64,000 bases of DNA from UBA3064 sp023258775 (GCA_044355655.1 JBIKXS010000007.1:1-64000); one strand, 5' to 3'; positions 36,055 to 45,444 are shown, numbered from the stretch's first letter. The notes: generated by a model not told the origin, from the letters alone. Made by a program: numbers and translations.

Positions 36055-36077
36055 ACTGCGCTGCGCCAGCGTCGCTC

Positions 36078-36479
36078 ATGAAGCGTCATTTTTCATCGGG
36101 TTCGGGCGGTGCGCGCGGTGCGCGTATCGCCGATCAGATTCAACAGGAATTGGCCGAGCTTATCCAGCGCGAGATCAAGGATCCACGCATCGGCTTTGCC
36201 ACGTTGACCGGTGTCGATCTGACGCCTGACTATGCATACGCTACTGTTTTTTTTACGGTACTCCCTGACACTGAGGCACAAATTGCCAGTACCTTGTCTG
36301 GTTTGCGTTCAGCGGCGGGATTTTTGCGTGCCGAGTTAGGGCGGCGGATTCGAATTCACACCACACCTGAACTGCGTTTTCGCTATGACCAATCAACCGA
36401 ACGCGGGATGGCGATGTCGCGGCTGATCGATCAGGCACTAGGCGAGCGTCCGGCCGCTGTTGATGACTCCAAGGTATGA
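36078..36479 (+). CDS. rbfA: 30S ribosome-binding factor A
   Basis: A 133-residue KH-fold ribosome maturation factor. IADQIQQELAELIQREIKDPRIGFATLTGV is the family N-terminal signature, and SAAGFLRAELGRRIRIHTTPELRFRYD covers the conserved centre. It helps process the 5' end of 16S rRNA. Its stop overlaps the truB start (ATGA), coupling a maturation factor to a tRNA modification enzyme. Confidence 0.95.
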   Translation: MKRHFSSGSGGARGARIADQIQQELAELIQREIKDPRIGFATLTGVDLTPDYAYATVFFTVLPDTEAQIASTLSGLRSAAGFLRAELGRRIRIHTTPELRFRYDQSTERGMAMSRLIDQALGERPAAVDDSKV

Positions 36480-37420
36480 GACGCCGTAGTGAAGGCGGTG
36501 TCGACGGTTTAATTCTTCTCGACAAGGCGCTGGGTAGTTCATCGAATCAAGCGCTTCAGCAGTTAAGACGCCTGTACGCGGGAGCTAAAGCTGGCCATGG
36601 TGGAACGCTTGATCCACTAGCGACCGGCATGTTGCCGATCGCACTTGGCGAGGCAACAAAATTTTTGCATGGACTGCTCGATGCTGATAAGACCTACGAG
36701 GCAAGCATCATGATGGGGCAGTCGAGTTCGACGGGCGACGCCGAGGGCAGCCTGAGTGTTTGGGCAGATCCCTCACCTCATCTTCATCGACTGTCGGAAG
36801 TGTTAGATCGTTTTAAAGGGCCTCAATGCCAGACTCCGCCAATGTATGCTGCACTCAAGCACGAGGGTAAAGCTTTGTATGCCTGGGCACGAGAGGGTAT
36901 CGAGGTTCCGAGGCAGCCACGCTCAATTGTGATTCATCAGTTAGACATCTTAGACATGGTTCAATGCGCATCAAGCGTTGGCGAGATGACATGTCTGCGC
37001 TTGAGAGTTCATTGCAGCAAAGGAACTTATATCCGAAGCCTTGCACATGATGTTGGTCAAGCGCTTGGCTGTGGTGCCTATCTTTCAGGCTTAAGACGGA
37101 TTGCAGTTGCCAACTTTAAGGAAGAACAAATGTTATCGCTCGATGGGCTCGAGCCACTTGATTTTGCCGGGCGAAGCGCTGCCTTGTTACCAAGTGATTC
37201 TTTACTATTGCATTTGGAACGTATAGATCTTGATCATCAATCGTCACAACGGCTTATACAGGGACAACGTCTGCCTCTTGCTGCGCATGGTGCACAAGGC
37301 CTTGCCGGTTTGGTAAGAGTTTACAGACCCGATGGGCAGCTTCTAGGAACTGGATCGATCGATGAACGTGGCGTGCTCGCTGCGCAAAGACTCATCGCAC
37401 AAACAAGCTTTTCACAATAG
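36476..37420 (+). CDS. truB: tRNA pseudouridine-55 synthase
   Basis: A 314-residue enzyme that forms pseudouridine 55 in the T loop of tRNAs. The TruB motifs include GLILLDKALGSSSNQALQ, then AGHGGTLDPLATGMLPIALG with the catalytic Asp in TLDP, KTYEA, QTPPMYAALKHEGKALYAWAR in the thumb-loop region, and GTYIRSLAHDVGQALG. Standard gene order and length. Confidence 0.96.
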   Translation: MRRRSEGGVDGLILLDKALGSSSNQALQQLRRLYAGAKAGHGGTLDPLATGMLPIALGEATKFLHGLLDADKTYEASIMMGQSSSTGDAEGSLSVWADPSPHLHRLSEVLDRFKGPQCQTPPMYAALKHEGKALYAWAREGIEVPRQPRSIVIHQLDILDMVQCASSVGEMTCLRLRVHCSKGTYIRSLAHDVGQALGCGAYLSGLRRIAVANFKEEQMLSLDGLEPLDFAGRSAALLPSDSLLLHLERIDLDHQSSQRLIQGQRLPLAAHGAQGLAGLVRVYRPDGQLLGTGSIDERGVLAAQRLIAQTSFSQ

Positions 37421-37429
37421 GAACATCAA

Positions 37430-39295
37430 ATGAACCTCGTCCCCGCCATTCGTAACGTTGCTATTATCGCCCACGTTGACCATGGAAAAACCACCCTTGT
37501 CGATCAATTGCTGCGACAGTCCGGCACGTTTCGTGTCAATCAGCAGATCGCCGAACGAGTCATGGATTCCAATGATTTGGAGCGCGAGCGCGGGATCACG
37601 ATCCTGGCGAAAAATTGTGCGGTAACATATAACGATACACGAATCAACATCGTCGATACACCAGGGCATGCAGACTTCGGTGGTGAAGTCGAGCGTGCGC
37701 TTTCGATGGTCGATGGCGTTGTGCTGCTGGTCGATGCCGTTGAAGGGCCTATGCCACAAACAAGATTTGTAACCCGCAAGGCCCTCGCCTTGGGACTGCG
37801 TCCAATTGTGGTGGTTAACAAAATCGACCGTCCTGGTGCCCGCCCTGACTGGGTGGTTAATCAAACATTTGATTTGTTTGATCGGCTTGGCGCAAGCGAA
37901 GAGCAACTGGATTTTCCGGTGGTGTATTGCTCGGCGCTGGCAGGCTTTGCCGCGGAAGTCCTTGCTGACATCGAAGCGGGCAAAGCCAAGGACATGAAGC
38001 CGCTTTTTGATGCGATTTTGCGTCATGTGCCTGCACGTGCCGATGATATCGACGGCCCCTTGCAATTACAGATCTCAGCGCTCGATTATTCGAGTTATGT
38101 GGGCAAGATTGGCATCGGAAGGATCCAACGCGGGCGTATCCGCACAGGACAATTGGTCCATGTGCTCCAGGGGCGTGATGAGGATTATCCCGATTCAAAG
38201 GCGCCCGATGCGGTTAACGGGAAAATCGGTCAGGTGCTTTGTTATCGTGGGCTTGAACGCGCACCGATGGATGAAGCCTTCGCTGGCGATATTGTTGCCA
38301 TCACTGGCATCGACGAATTAGGTATTGGTAGCACCATCGCAGATCCTTCCAATGCGCAAGCGCTTGCCATGCTGCGGGTGGACGAACCTACCATGACCAT
38401 GGAATTCCTGGTCAATGGGTCTCCACTTGCAGGACGCGAAGGTAAGTATGTGACAAGTCGACAGATCCGCGATCGCCTGGAGCGAGAGTTAAAAAGTAAC
38501 GTGGCCTTGCGGGTTGAGTTTAGCCCCGACGGTGAATCCTTCCTGGTCTCAGGTCGCGGTGAATTACATCTGACCATCCTCTTGGAAAACATGCGTCGTG
38601 AGGGCTATGAACTCGCGGTGTCCCGGCCTAAGCCAAGGTTGAGAATCGTCAACGGTGAAAGGTTCGAACCCTATGAGATGCTCACGATGGACGTTGAAGA
38701 AGGTCATCAAGGTTCGGTCATGGAGTTCATCGGACAGCGAAAAGGCGAACTTCAAGATATGGTCCCGGATGGTCAGGGCAGGGTCCGGCTTGACTATCGA
38801 GTGCCCGCTCGTGGCCTGATCGGATTTCATGGTGAATTCCTGAATATGACCCGCGGTACCGGCATCATGAGCCATGTCTTTGATGATTACAGCGACTGGG
38901 CTGGCACGATTGAAGGCAGACGTAACGGTGTTTTGGTCTCCCAGGACGATGGCGAGGCTGTCGCCTATGCCTTGTGGAAGTTGCAGGACCGTGGGCGAAT
39001 GTTCGTTTCTCCAGGCGATGCGCTTTACGAGGGTATGGTCATCGGCATCCATACTCGTGATAACGATTTGGTCGTTAACCCGGTACGGGAAAAGAAACTA
39101 ACCAATGTTCGAGCTTCCGGAAAGGATGAGGCGATTGTGCTTACACCACCGATTGCCTTAACCCTGGAGCGTGCCGTAGAGTTCATCGAAGACGATGAAC
39201 TCGTTGAAATTACGCCGCAGAGCATTCGATTGCGCAAACGCTTTTTGAAGGAACACGAGCGTAAGCGCGCATCGCGTGAAGAGGCCGCAGCTTAG
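37430..39295 (+). CDS. typA: Ribosome-associated GTPase TypA/BipA
   Basis: A 621-residue translational GTPase. G1 is AHVDHGKTTLVDQLL, followed by RERGITILAKN, DTPGHADFGGEVER and NKIDRPGARP. After EF-G-like domains it ends with the BipA-specific C-terminal domain (GFHGEFLNMTRGTGIMSHVF, then VREKKLTNVRASGKDEAI). It supports large-subunit assembly and growth at low temperature or under stress. Nine bases after truB, so it is probably the last gene of the translation operon. Confidence 0.97.
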   Translation: MNLVPAIRNVAIIAHVDHGKTTLVDQLLRQSGTFRVNQQIAERVMDSNDLERERGITILAKNCAVTYNDTRINIVDTPGHADFGGEVERALSMVDGVVLLVDAVEGPMPQTRFVTRKALALGLRPIVVVNKIDRPGARPDWVVNQTFDLFDRLGASEEQLDFPVVYCSALAGFAAEVLADIEAGKAKDMKPLFDAILRHVPARADDIDGPLQLQISALDYSSYVGKIGIGRIQRGRIRTGQLVHVLQGRDEDYPDSKAPDAVNGKIGQVLCYRGLERAPMDEAFAGDIVAITGIDELGIGSTIADPSNAQALAMLRVDEPTMTMEFLVNGSPLAGREGKYVTSRQIRDRLERELKSNVALRVEFSPDGESFLVSGRGELHLTILLENMRREGYELAVSRPKPRLRIVNGERFEPYEMLTMDVEEGHQGSVMEFIGQRKGELQDMVPDGQGRVRLDYRVPARGLIGFHGEFLNMTRGTGIMSHVFDDYSDWAGTIEGRRNGVLVSQDDGEAVAYALWKLQDRGRMFVSPGDALYEGMVIGIHTRDNDLVVNPVREKKLTNVRASGKDEAIVLTPPIALTLERAVEFIEDDELVEITPQSIRLRKRFLKEHERKRASREEAAA

Positions 39296-39311
39296 ATAGG
39301 AGACTTAGCCT

Positions 39312-40478
39312 ATGTTCCCAGTGATTGACGTTCGCGCGATTGATTCAGCAAAAGCCCGAGGTGAACGCTATGGGAGCCGAGCGCGTGAACGGATTGTTCA
39401 TTCGGTTCAAACTTACGCTCGATTATTTGCAGATTGCGGGGTGGATTGGACCGAAGCTGGCCGTCGTGCGATGCAGTATCGCGATGCAATTCATGCAACC
39501 GATCCGTATTTGCTTGAGGAACTGGAGGGAATTGCGCAAGGGGCAAAGCTTGTTTTCAGCGATATCATGGCGCTCAATTGCCGAACTGAGATTCTGCCCT
39601 CGTCATTTCTAGCACAGCTTAGCGACGATGCCGCTGAAGCACGATTACACAATCAGGCGCTTGGACTTTTTGACTGGGGCGAATGCACGGCGATGGCAGT
39701 TTCGGCAAGGGCCTCAGCCGATGGTCACACCTGGCTTGCCCAGAACTGGGATTGGATTGGTCGGCAGCGCGATGCGCTTGTTGTTCTGCATACGAGGGAT
39801 GCGAAGGGCCGAGCCATAGCAACCCTGACCGAAGCCGGTATGTTGGCGAAAATCGGTGTAAACGACCAAGGCATGGCAGTCGGCCTGAACATACTGCGCT
39901 CTGTGACCGATGGCTCAAAACCAGGCGTGCCTGTTCATGTTCTTCTGCGTCATGCCCTTTCCTTTGACAGTCTAAAGGCACTTCGTAAAAGGCTTGTTCA
40001 ATTGGCAGAAGGCCCGGGATTTGGCGCTGCTTCAAATATTCCTGCCGCCGATGCAAGCGGCGATATTGGGTCCTTCGAAATCTCGCCGGCAGCATTTTCC
40101 GAGTACGCGGCGGGTGAAGAAGTGTTAGTACACACCAATCACTTTTTATGTGCACCGCTGCTCAGTCAACAAGCCGTTATGGCCTCGTCCCTTTCGACTG
40201 AGGCAAGATTGCGCTGTGCCCAATCTTATTCGGAAAAACTCCCCATGACGGTCGCCACGATCGAAGCGCTGCTTCGCGATGAGTCCGATGGACTTTTGTC
40301 GGTATGTCGTAAGCCTGATCCCTCACTGCCCGAGCAGGCAAGGGTTGAAAGTGTTGCCGGTATCCGAATCAACTGCAGCGAGCGACGGTGGTGGATTGCA
40401 CCGAATGTGCCGAGTCAGGTTGATTTTGAAGAAGTTGCAACCGGTTTTTCGGCCACCCAATACGCCGGACTTGCGTAG
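39312..40478 (+). CDS. C45-family acyltransferase/peptidase (penicillin acyltransferase-like)
   Basis: A 388-residue N-terminal-nucleophile hydrolase resembling the acyl-CoA:6-aminopenicillanate acyltransferase / choloylglycine-type C45 peptidases. In this family autocleavage exposes a cysteine; here the candidate is C125 in WGECTAMAV, followed by GHTWLAQNWDWIG and GMAVGLNIL. The substrate in bacteria is unknown: penicillin biosynthesis is not implied, and amide bonds of acylated amino acids are more likely. AGGAGA precedes ATG 39312. The last 64 bases overlap the tail of the convergent LysR gene. Confidence 0.85.
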   Translation: MFPVIDVRAIDSAKARGERYGSRARERIVHSVQTYARLFADCGVDWTEAGRRAMQYRDAIHATDPYLLEELEGIAQGAKLVFSDIMALNCRTEILPSSFLAQLSDDAAEARLHNQALGLFDWGECTAMAVSARASADGHTWLAQNWDWIGRQRDALVVLHTRDAKGRAIATLTEAGMLAKIGVNDQGMAVGLNILRSVTDGSKPGVPVHVLLRHALSFDSLKALRKRLVQLAEGPGFGAASNIPAADASGDIGSFEISPAAFSEYAAGEEVLVHTNHFLCAPLLSQQAVMASSLSTEARLRCAQSYSEKLPMTVATIEALLRDESDGLLSVCRKPDPSLPEQARVESVAGIRINCSERRWWIAPNVPSQVDFEEVATGFSATQYAGLA

Positions 40479-41353
40479 CATCGCTTGAGGTAGTCAATCA
40501 GCAGTCGAGTTCGCAGGGGCATGTGCCGCATTTGGGTGACTACTGCATAAATGCCATGCTCGGGTGCGCGAAAGTCGTCGAGGATGCTCATTAACTGACC
40601 ATTATTCAAGGCTTCACCCAGTTCCCACATCGATCGCCAAGCGATACCGCGGCCGGCAAGCGCCCAATCAAGCAGCACGGCGCCGTCATTACATTCAAGA
40701 GGGCCTTGCACTCTGATTGTCTGCAATTTTTGATCGATCAGAAATTCCCAACCTCTTGCCTGATTACCTCGATTACCGAATGTAAGGCAGTCATGCTTGA
40801 GGAGTTCGCCCGGATGCTTTGGTGAACCTCGCCTCCGAAGGTAGTCTGGACTGGCAACAACAACACGTTGCATGTCAGCTAGCTTAATTGCAATAAGATT
40901 AGAATCGTTCAATGTACCGATACGAATCGCAAGATCAAAGCCTTCATTCACCATATCGGCAAGGCGGTCACTGAGTTCGAGCGAGATGCTCAATTCGCGG
41001 TGCTCGTTTACAAAGCCAGGAATGAGAGGGGCAACATGGCGTTTTCCAAAGCCCGCGGGCGCGGTCATGCGGATGTGCCCGCTTGCCTTTAGTCCACCCA
41101 CCGACACTGAGGCCTCGGCGTCTCGCATTTGATGAAGGATTCGCTGGCAATCCTCTAAAAATGCGCTGCCTTCAAAAGTTAAGGACACACGCCTTGTCGT
41201 CCGCGTGAGTAGTTTCACACCAAGTCTAGACTCAAGCGCGTCAAGCCTGCGGCTAACCATGGCAGGCGCCACACCCTGAAGTTTTGCGGCAGCACTTAAG
41301 CTACCCCGTGTGGCGACCGCTACAAAGCTTTCAATTTCTTTAAAACGATCCAT
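40415..41353 (-). CDS. LysR-family transcriptional regulator
   Basis: A 312-residue regulator. The N-terminal helix-turn-helix is FVAVATRGSLSAAAKLQGVAPAMVSRRLDALE, with ARLGVKLLTRTTRRVSLT-like continuation. The substrate-binding domain includes GHIRMTAPAGFGKRHVAPL, ADMVNEGFDLAIRIGTL and DYLRRRGSPKHPGEL, the DsdC/AaeR-like subgroup with short C-terminal region. It overlaps the C45 gene tail to tail, and its start faces away from the acyl-CoA dehydrogenase genes, so the target is unclear. Confidence 0.9.
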   Translation of the reverse strand: MDRFKEIESFVAVATRGSLSAAAKLQGVAPAMVSRRLDALESRLGVKLLTRTTRRVSLTFEGSAFLEDCQRILHQMRDAEASVSVGGLKASGHIRMTAPAGFGKRHVAPLIPGFVNEHRELSISLELSDRLADMVNEGFDLAIRIGTLNDSNLIAIKLADMQRVVVASPDYLRRRGSPKHPGELLKHDCLTFGNRGNQARGWEFLIDQKLQTIRVQGPLECNDGAVLLDWALAGRGIAWRSMWELGEALNNGQLMSILDDFRAPEHGIYAVVTQMRHMPLRTRLLIDYLKRCYASPAYWVAEKPVATSSKST

Positions 41354-41426
41354 GGCCTTTCGAGGGTCAGTAAGCCTCTGTACTTACCTATGTACCGATC
41401 CACACGAATGGCGAGCAAATCATTAT

Positions 41427-42587
41427 TTAAAACGATCGGGGTAGTCCAAGCACATGCTCTGCGATATAAGAAAAAATCAGATTGGTCGATATCGGTGCTA
41501 CCTGATAAAGCCTAGTCTCACGAAATTTACGTTCAACATCATATTCGCAAGCAAAACCAAATCCGCCATGAAACTGCAAACATGCATTTGCTGCTTCCCA
41601 ACTCGCCTTTGCAGCAAGGTACTTGGCCATGTTCGCTTGTGCACCGCAAGCCTGTTGCTGATCAAAGAGGTCACAGGCCGCATAACGCATCAGGTTTGCA
41701 GCTTCGACCTCGATATAGGCATCAGCGATTGGAAACTGCACACCTTGATTCTGTCCAATCGGGCGACCGAATACCTGCCGGTCTTTAACATAGCGAGTGA
41801 CCCTGTCAATGAACCAGTAGCCATCGCCGATACACTCAGCGGCAATCAGGATACGCTCAGCGTTGAGTCCATCGAGGATGTATTTGAATCCCTTGCCTTC
41901 TTCGCCAATAAGGTTCTCTTCAGGAATTTCAAGATTTTCAAAAAAAAGCTCATTGGTTTCGTGATTGACCATGTTTCGGATTGGGCGCACGGTCATGCCA
42001 TGACCAATCGAAGTTTTAAGGTCAACCAGAAAAATCGACATGCCTTCAGACTTTCGATTGACCTCGGACAGGGGCGTTGTTCTTGCAAGTAGGATCATTA
42101 GGTCAGAGTGTTGAATTCTAGAGATCCAAACCTTCTGACCATTAACGATGTAGCGGTCGCCTTGCTTACGCGCTGTTGTTTTCAAGTTGGTTGTATCAGT
42201 ACCTGTTGTCGGCTCAGTAACGCCCATTGACTGCAGCCTTAATCGGCCCGCTGCGATTTCAGGTAAGTACTGACGCTTTTGCGCTTCGGAACCATGGCGC
42301 AATAAGGTGCCCATGTTGTACATCTGGCCATGACAGGCTCCAGCGTTTCCGCCACAACGGTTAATCTCCTCCATGATGACCGAGGCTTCTGAAAGCCCAA
42401 GCCCTGAACCACCATAGGCCTGTGGAACAAGCGCTGCAAGCCAACCTGCTTGGGTCAGGGCGTCTACAAAGGCTTCGGGGTAGCCACGAGCCTCGTCGAT
42501 ACCGCGATGATACTCATCAGGAAAGTTTTGGCAGAGGTCACGAATGGCATCGCGAATCTCGACGTGTCGATCTAAAGTGGACTGCAT
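41427..42587 (-). CDS. Acyl-CoA dehydrogenase (first of divergent pair)
   Basis: A 386-residue FAD enzyme that oxidises acyl-CoA to enoyl-CoA. Motifs: MGVTEPTTGTDTTNLKTTA (flavin/substrate loop), YIVNGQKVWISR, GFKYILDGLNAERILIAAE and CLQFHGGFGFACEYDVER. The usual catalytic Glu region (YEG.A.I) is replaced by FACEYDVER, as in the isovaleryl/short-branched subclass, where the base lies elsewhere. Divergent from a paralogous gene at 42748; the 160 bases between them hold both promoters. It may act with that paralogue in breakdown of one substrate. Confidence 0.9.
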   Translation of the reverse strand: MQSTLDRHVEIRDAIRDLCQNFPDEYHRGIDEARGYPEAFVDALTQAGWLAALVPQAYGGSGLGLSEASVIMEEINRCGGNAGACHGQMYNMGTLLRHGSEAQKRQYLPEIAAGRLRLQSMGVTEPTTGTDTTNLKTTARKQGDRYIVNGQKVWISRIQHSDLMILLARTTPLSEVNRKSEGMSIFLVDLKTSIGHGMTVRPIRNMVNHETNELFFENLEIPEENLIGEEGKGFKYILDGLNAERILIAAECIGDGYWFIDRVTRYVKDRQVFGRPIGQNQGVQFPIADAYIEVEAANLMRYAACDLFDQQQACGAQANMAKYLAAKASWEAANACLQFHGGFGFACEYDVERKFRETRLYQVAPISTNLIFSYIAEHVLGLPRSF

Positions 42588-42747
42588 CAGGCATGCCTTC
42601 TTAGTGTTAGGACTGGCTAATACTAAGGCCTTCAGACGTTGTTGAAGTCGGACTAGGGTTTTCGGCGGACCGAAAAGCGGATTGTTGTGATTTGTGAATT
42701 TAGCCTGCGTTGAGACAACATGTGACTTGTTTGGTCAAGGAACTGCT

Positions 42748-43911
42748 ATGGATTTTTCATTATCTCAGGATCAATTGGCGATTGTTCAGGCTGTCGAGTC
42801 TCTATGTCGCAACTTTGATGATGATTATTGGGCAAAGCGCGACATCACTGGAGAGTTTCCGGCTGACTTCCATGATGCGATGGCAAAGGCGGGTTGGCTG
42901 GGGGTTGCAATGCCTTGTGAATTCGGCGGCGCTGGTCTGGGCATACTTGAGGCAGCACTGGTTGTGCAGACTGTTGCAGCATCTGGCGCTGGCATGAGCG
43001 GTGCCTCCGCGATTCATATGAATATTTTCGGCTTGCACCCGGTTGTTGTTTTTGGGGCAGCATCGCAACAGTCACGCTGGCTGCCGCCACTTATCAGAGG
43101 CGAGCAAAAAGCATGTTTCGCTGTTACCGAGCCCAATACAGGTTTAAACACGCTGAAACTCAAGACCATGGCAAAGCGCGAGGGCGATCACTATATTGTT
43201 CATGGTCAGAAGGTTTGGATTTCCACGGCGCAGGTGGCTGACAAGATGCTTTTGCTCGCTCGTACGACCGCGGCAGAATATTCGAAAGCTAATGAAGGTT
43301 TAAGTCTTTTTTATACCGATCTAGATCGTTCCCGCGTTCAGGTTCATGAAATCGAGAAAATGGGCCGCAAAGCGGTTGACTCCAATCAGGTATTCATCGA
43401 TGGTCTGCGTATTCCCGTTGAGGACAGGATTGGTGAGGAAGGACAGGGCTTTCGCTATATTTTGCATGGATTAAATCCAGAACGAATTCTGATCGCTGCT
43501 GAAGCGGTTGGTCTGGGACGTGTGGCCTTGGCACGCGCCAAACGTTATGCAAGTGAGCGGGTGGTTTTTGATCGACCGATCGGGCAGAATCAAGCGATTG
43601 CTCACCCGCTAGCGCAACGCTGGATGGAGCTTGAAGCCGCTCATTGGATGACGATGCGAGCAGCATGGCTTTACGATCAGGGGCAGTCTTGTGGCGCAGA
43701 GGCCAATAGCGCCAAGTACCTAGCCGCAGAAGCCGGATACCATGCCTGTGAGACAGCGGTCATGACACATGGGGGTATGGGCTATGCGAAGGAATATCAT
43801 GTTGAGCGTTACTTTCGCGAGAGTTTGATTCCGCGGATTGCGCCGGTAAGCCGCGAGCTAATCCTAAGCTTTATTGCCGAGAAAGTTCTCGGCTTGCCCA
43901 AGTCCTATTGA
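42748..43911 (+). CDS. Acyl-CoA dehydrogenase (second of divergent pair)
   Basis: A 387-residue paralogue of the gene at 41427 with the same layout: FAVTEPNTGLNTLKLKTMAKR, YIVHGQKVWISTAQVADK, GFRYILHGLNPERILIAAEAVG and THGGMGYAKEYHVERYFRE. ATG 42748 (MDFSLSQDQLAIVQA) with AAGGAA nearby is the right start; the open frame to 42694 adds unrelated residues. The two enzymes are clearly homologous but not recent duplicates. Its last 48 bases overlap the tail of the convergent PIN gene. Confidence 0.91.
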   Translation: MDFSLSQDQLAIVQAVESLCRNFDDDYWAKRDITGEFPADFHDAMAKAGWLGVAMPCEFGGAGLGILEAALVVQTVAASGAGMSGASAIHMNIFGLHPVVVFGAASQQSRWLPPLIRGEQKACFAVTEPNTGLNTLKLKTMAKREGDHYIVHGQKVWISTAQVADKMLLLARTTAAEYSKANEGLSLFYTDLDRSRVQVHEIEKMGRKAVDSNQVFIDGLRIPVEDRIGEEGQGFRYILHGLNPERILIAAEAVGLGRVALARAKRYASERVVFDRPIGQNQAIAHPLAQRWMELEAAHWMTMRAAWLYDQGQSCGAEANSAKYLAAEAGYHACETAVMTHGGMGYAKEYHVERYFRESLIPRIAPVSRELILSFIAEKVLGLPKSY

Positions 43912-44370
43912 GGATCCAATCAAGCTCCACTGACGACAGCATTGTTGAAATGCTAACGAGTCCTGGCGCAGTATCGCAAGTTGGAATCGCTGTAAAGATT
44001 TTTTTGCGAGGCGGAGTAACTGACGATCTTTACTGACGAGGTATGAGGCCTTTTGTTCTATTGCGAGATCAAGAAAGATTTGATCGTCTTGATCGGCGCA
44101 GGCTAATTGCAATCGTTGCGTTGCTGGGATCGATCGCATCGTGCCCAAGCGATCGAAGTCAATCATGACCGCATCTGCGTCGCGATCCCTGCAGATCCAC
44201 GGACGGCTTAGGACTTGACACATTTCTTGTCGCATCGGCTCGCAAACCAGCGCGATGACGGCTTTAGACTCAATCGCGTGGCGAAGTAAGTTTACAGCGG
44301 GATCATAAAAAACAAGCAAATCGAGCCAACAATTACTATCGAGTACGAGGTTCGGTTTATTATTTATCAT
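43864..44370 (-). CDS. PIN-domain ribonuclease-like protein (orphan toxin family)
   Basis: A 168-residue PIN domain of the COG1569 type. Acidic active-site residues are visible in order: VLDSNCWLDLL, CEPMRQEMCQVL, ADQDDQIFLDLA and YLVSKDRQLLRL. PIN toxins cleave RNA and normally follow a small antitoxin gene, but the 200 bases upstream of the ATG at 44370 encode nothing longer than 13 codons, so no partner is present. The 3' end runs 48 bases into the acyl-CoA dehydrogenase gene on the other strand. Confidence 0.8.
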   Translation of the reverse strand: MINNKPNLVLDSNCWLDLLVFYDPAVNLLRHAIESKAVIALVCEPMRQEMCQVLSRPWICRDRDADAVMIDFDRLGTMRSIPATQRLQLACADQDDQIFLDLAIEQKASYLVSKDRQLLRLAKKSLQRFQLAILRQDSLAFQQCCRQWSLIGSSIGLGQAENFLGNKA

Positions 44371-44483
44371 GGTGTGTTTGAGAATACCTGCTCAGCCTCT
44401 TATGAGACTAAGCTTCTGAGCGGCAGGCTGCATGGTCAATAGCTTGTTGAAATTCACTCTGTTGAAGCGCAAATTGGGGGCAT

Positions 44484-44513
44484 TTGTCCCTAAGCTAAGT
44501 GTCGGCCCATTAT
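44484..44513 (+). promoter_or_regulatory. Candidate sigma-70 promoter of yaaA
   Basis: TTGTCC at 44484-44489 and CATTAT at 44508-44513, spaced 18 bases, followed about 55 bases later by the yaaA ATG. The match to consensus is moderate. Confidence 0.35.
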
Positions 44514-44567
44514 GATCAGGATGCTTGCGAAATCAAAAAGGTCTTCGTTTGAACGAGGTGGTTTAGG

Positions 44568-45338
44568 ATGTTGATGTTGCTTTCTCCTGCAAAGACCCTG
44601 GATTACGAGTCGGCAGCCCCAGTGGTTAAGTCAAGTAGGCCGCGCTGGATGGCAGAGTCGGCCAAACTTGTTGATCAGTTGCGATCAATGCAACCACAAG
44701 CGCTGTCGAAGCTTATGGACATCAGTGAATCGCTTGCCCTACTGAATCATGAGCGCTACAAATCATGGACAGAAAAGCCAAGTGCAAAACAAGTGCGAGC
44801 AGCCATGTTTGCCTTTGACGGCGATGTTTATGATGGGCTTCGAGCTCGCGAATTCGATCAGGAGCAGATCGCTTGGGCAAACAAGCACTTGCGGATTTTG
44901 TCGGGGCTTTATGGTGTTTTGCGCCCGCTTGATCAGCTGCAACCCTACCGATTGGAGATGGGGACGCGTCTTTCGAACGAACGCGGTAAGGACCTTTATG
45001 CTTTTTGGGGGGCCAGCATTGCCGCTTCGCTCGATCAAGATTTGAAAGGGCACAGTAACAAAATCCTCGTGAACTTAGCTTCCGAAGAATATTTCAGTGC
45101 TGTGCGGGAAAATCAATTAAAGGCAAAGGTATTGCATATTGTTTTTCAGGAGTCCAAAGGAGATGCTTTCAAAGTCGTGAGCTTTTCAGCGAAACGTGCA
45201 CGGGGGACGATGTGTCGTTGGGCAATCGAGCATAGGCTTGAAACAATCGAACCGCTCAAATCCTTTGATCGTGATGGTTATCAGTACTGTCCAGAGGCGT
45301 CTGAACCGATGCGCTGGGTATTTCGGCGACGACTTTAG
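44568..45338 (+). CDS. yaaA: Peroxide stress protein YaaA (UPF0246)
   Basis: A 256-residue DUF328 protein. The signature begins MLMLLSPAKTLDYES and continues with QLRSMQPQALSKLMDISESLA, FDGDVYDGLRA, LRILSGLYGVLRPLDQLQPYRLEM, LVNLASEEYFSAV and SFSAKRARGTMCRW. YaaA limits free iron under peroxide stress in E. coli and has a DNA-binding fold; its biochemical action is not settled. Transcribed alone from the 200-base region shared with the PIN gene. Convergent with murB. Confidence 0.95.
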   Translation: MLMLLSPAKTLDYESAAPVVKSSRPRWMAESAKLVDQLRSMQPQALSKLMDISESLALLNHERYKSWTEKPSAKQVRAAMFAFDGDVYDGLRAREFDQEQIAWANKHLRILSGLYGVLRPLDQLQPYRLEMGTRLSNERGKDLYAFWGASIAASLDQDLKGHSNKILVNLASEEYFSAVRENQLKAKVLHIVFQESKGDAFKVVSFSAKRARGTMCRWAIEHRLETIEPLKSFDRDGYQYCPEASEPMRWVFRRRL

Positions 45339-45444
45339 CGCTGATAATCGAACCCGGGACGATGCTTACAAGCTGCGGTTCAGGAGACTTGACACTTAAA
45401 TCTCGTGCCAAGCAAGCATTCACGGGTTGAAAGACTTACTGAGT

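Noticed and set aside
38661..38676. T-loop-like GGTTCGAACC suggesting another tRNA (also near 19812)
   Set aside because: Both lie inside well-conserved coding sequence (typA and IclR gene) and no cloverleaf forms around them.
43864..44567. Toxin-antitoxin pair around the PIN gene
   Set aside because: The upstream 200 bases have only frames of 13 codons or fewer on the gene's strand.
45339..45444. Terminator between yaaA and murB
   Set aside because: An imperfect CTTGACAC/GTGCCAAG pairing exists but no T tract follows on either strand.
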